DNA of 64,000 nucleotides from Gautieria morchelliformis (taxonomy: Eukaryota; Basidiomycota; Agaricomycetes; Gomphales; Gomphaceae), in assembly GCA_015179125.1 (NCBI GenBank), contig WHVA01000057.1, positions 62,001-126,000 of the forward strand, read 5' to 3'. The translations under genes and the position numbers were made by a program. Of this stretch, positions 62,523-64,000 are shown one piece after another. Position 1 is the first letter of the stretch. The number at the start of each line of letters is the position of its first letter. Below the pieces are notes generated by a model. That model had not been told where the DNA came from. It saw only the letters and a program-made list of their open reading frames with translations, and searched no databases.

Positions 62523-64000
62523 ATGGTCCTCACTAGTCTTGTCGTTGCCTCTCTCGTCACGCTCGCGTGCGCAGGTCCTGTGGCACAAAACCTTGTCGTA
62601 CACGAACAAATCAACAGTGCTCCTAATGGCTTCCTCCATACAGGTCCCGCTTCGGACTCCACAGTCCTGAATTTACGTATCGCACTCGTGTCTAGTGACA
62701 TGGCAGGACTTGAGAAGGCGCTATACGACGTGTCGACCCCATCGAGTAGCTTGTATGGACAACACCTGAGCAAGGCAGACGTATGTTACATGTAGCTCAT
62801 TCTCTGGTCTTCAGAAATGCTCATCGTTTTCAGGTCGAGGCTTTCGTGGCACCCAAGCCTGAGACTGTCTCCGCTGTGAATGGCTGGATTAACGCCAATG
62901 GGCTCAGCGCGACAACAATCTCACCAGCAGGGGATTGGTTGGCCCTGTCTATTCCCGTGTCCAAGGCAAACAGCCTCCTGGGTGCCCAGTTTTCGTTCTT
63001 CACGGAGCAGGCTACTGGCAAGGAGTCTGTCCATACACTTTCATACTCCATCCCGGCGTCTCTCAAGGGCCATATCGAGCTGATCCATCCCACCACAAGG
63101 CACGAATCAATCTGACATATCCTGGATCTATAACTCACGACTCGTTTAGCTTCGCCTCAAGCCATTCCGTGCCAAAGTTCTCGACACCCACTATCGTACC
63201 CCCCAGAAACGTGACGTCAAGCCTCGCTGTTCCTTCCTCGTGCGCCAGTGTTGTCACGCCTGCATGTCGTATGTGCTTCTCTATCTTCCGTATGGTAATG
63301 CAATGTTGAACATGTTACTCGACGCAGTTCAAGCCCTGTACGGTATCCCTACTACTCAGGCCACCCAAAGCTCAAATGCCCTTGGCGTGTCTGGATTCAT
63401 TGACCAATTCGCCCAAACTGCTGATCTCAAGGTTCATAACTGCATTATTACCTCCACATAATTAGAGCTAAAAAGCGACGTGTAGCAATTCCTCCGAACA
63501 CTTCGGCCGGATCTTCCTCAGTCCACCACTTTCGCTCTAAAGACTCTTGATGGAGGTTCAAACCCTCAGGGCGCCCAAAACGCTGGCGACGAAGCTGTGG
63601 GTCCTCTTTGATGGTTCGTATTGTATATGAGCCCTAATCTTTTGGCAGAACTTGGACATCCAATACACCGTAGGTGTGGCTTCTGGTGTTCCGGTTACTT
63701 TCATCTCTGTGGGAGACAACTTCCGAGACGGTGACCTCGAAGGCTTTTTGGATATCATCAACGCTTTGCTTGCGGAGAGTTCGCCACCTCAAGTGTTGAC
63801 CACCAGCTATGGTAGGAATTCGCTTGGTCTCGGTGCAAACTGAGTCTTTATTGCTGTTGATCAGGTAATAATGAGGATGAAATCTCGCCAAACTTGGCCA
63901 TGTGCGTCTCCAGATGAAGCGTCATCTAGGAGGACCAAGTTGGTGCTGACCGTATCTATTCAGGAACTTGTGCAACGCCTACATGCAACTTGGTGCCCGG
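62523..64000 (+). CDS. S53 peptidase (sedolisin), secreted, 3' end outside the window
   Basis: The start MVLTSLVVASLVTLACAGPV is a signal peptide. Propeptide (pro-kumamolisin): ..STVLNLRIALVSSDMAGLEK.., ..VSTPSSSLYGQHLSKADVEA, ..GDWLALSIPVSKANSLLGAQ... Mature enzyme: PACLQALYGIPTTQATQSSN, ..TLDGGSNPQGAQNAGDEANL.. with the catalytic Glu and Asp of E-x-x-x-D in DEANLDIQY, then ..VLTTSYGNNEDEISPNLA.. and NLCNAYMQLGA at the right edge; the catalytic Ser lies beyond. Introns of about 50-60 nt, for example 62781-62833 and one ending at 63328. The join near 63105-63160 is uncertain and may use a GC donor. These are acid extracellular tripeptidyl-/endo-peptidases of wood-decay fungi. Confidence 0.92.

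Noticed and set aside
1..64000. CRISPR array, bacterial operon or ribosome binding sites
   Set aside because: No regularly spaced direct repeats with unique spacers; gene structure and transposons are eukaryotic.
1..64000. tRNA or rRNA genes
   Set aside because: No cloverleaf with GTTCRANNC-type B box in a plausible context and no rRNA-like conserved stretch was seen on reading; a tRNAscan run would settle it.

Overview
The window looks like nuclear DNA of an agaricomycete (mushroom-forming basidiomycete), probably a wood- or litter-decayer. Evidence: host genes with introns of about 50-60 nt, a GH16 glucanase with a signal peptide, a glyoxal-oxidase relic, a sedolisin (S53) protease, a FunK1 kinase, and a HAD-terpene cyclase fusion enzyme. 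Most of the sequence is mobile DNA. The order within Agaricomycetes cannot be fixed from what is visible.

Layout. 1-4.2 kb: degenerate tandem repeats and 5'-truncated LINE ends. 4.28-5.46 kb: an intact five-exon GH16 gene. 7.26-42.0 kb: about 35 kb of nested transposons. A hAT relic abuts a Ty3/gypsy chromovirus (Gypsy-1, 8175-16129). An old IS630/Tc1-mariner-like DDE transposon (DDE-I) is split by a solo LTR and by a second chromovirus (Gypsy-2, 18824-29249, TSD ACTGT). Gypsy-2 itself carries a structurally intact DDE transposon (DDE-II, predicted 831 aa transposase) and a solo LTR. A minus-strand Gypsy-3 relic (29.75-33.8 kb) follows, then a LINE (about 33.84-41.09 kb), both interrupted by solo LTRs with perfect 5-bp target duplications.

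42.5-45.1 kb: a seven-exon HAD-terpene cyclase gene of the drimane/albicanol synthase type. It is still open, but one intron has swollen to 817 nt with retrotransposon debris. 46-53.6 kb: decayed glyoxal oxidase, pieces of secreted or membrane beta-sandwich proteins, and a minus-strand FunK1 kinase.

55.46-60.86 kb is the most unusual part: a compact, apparently intronless block of genes on both strands with few or no recognisable relatives, except one broken gene with the signature of a viral-type mRNA capping enzyme (guanylyltransferase motif VI followed by a SAM methyltransferase). It holds a 660-bp inverted repeat whose 7 differences are all transitions, and palindromic purine/pyrimidine hairpins. 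I read it as the decaying remnant of a large DNA virus or virus-like element integrated in a fungal genome. 62.5 kb to the right edge: the 5' part of an S53 sedolisin gene.

The host genes act independently (wall glucan and protein turnover, terpenoid synthesis, signalling). The transposons form a layered record in which insertion order can be read from the interruptions.
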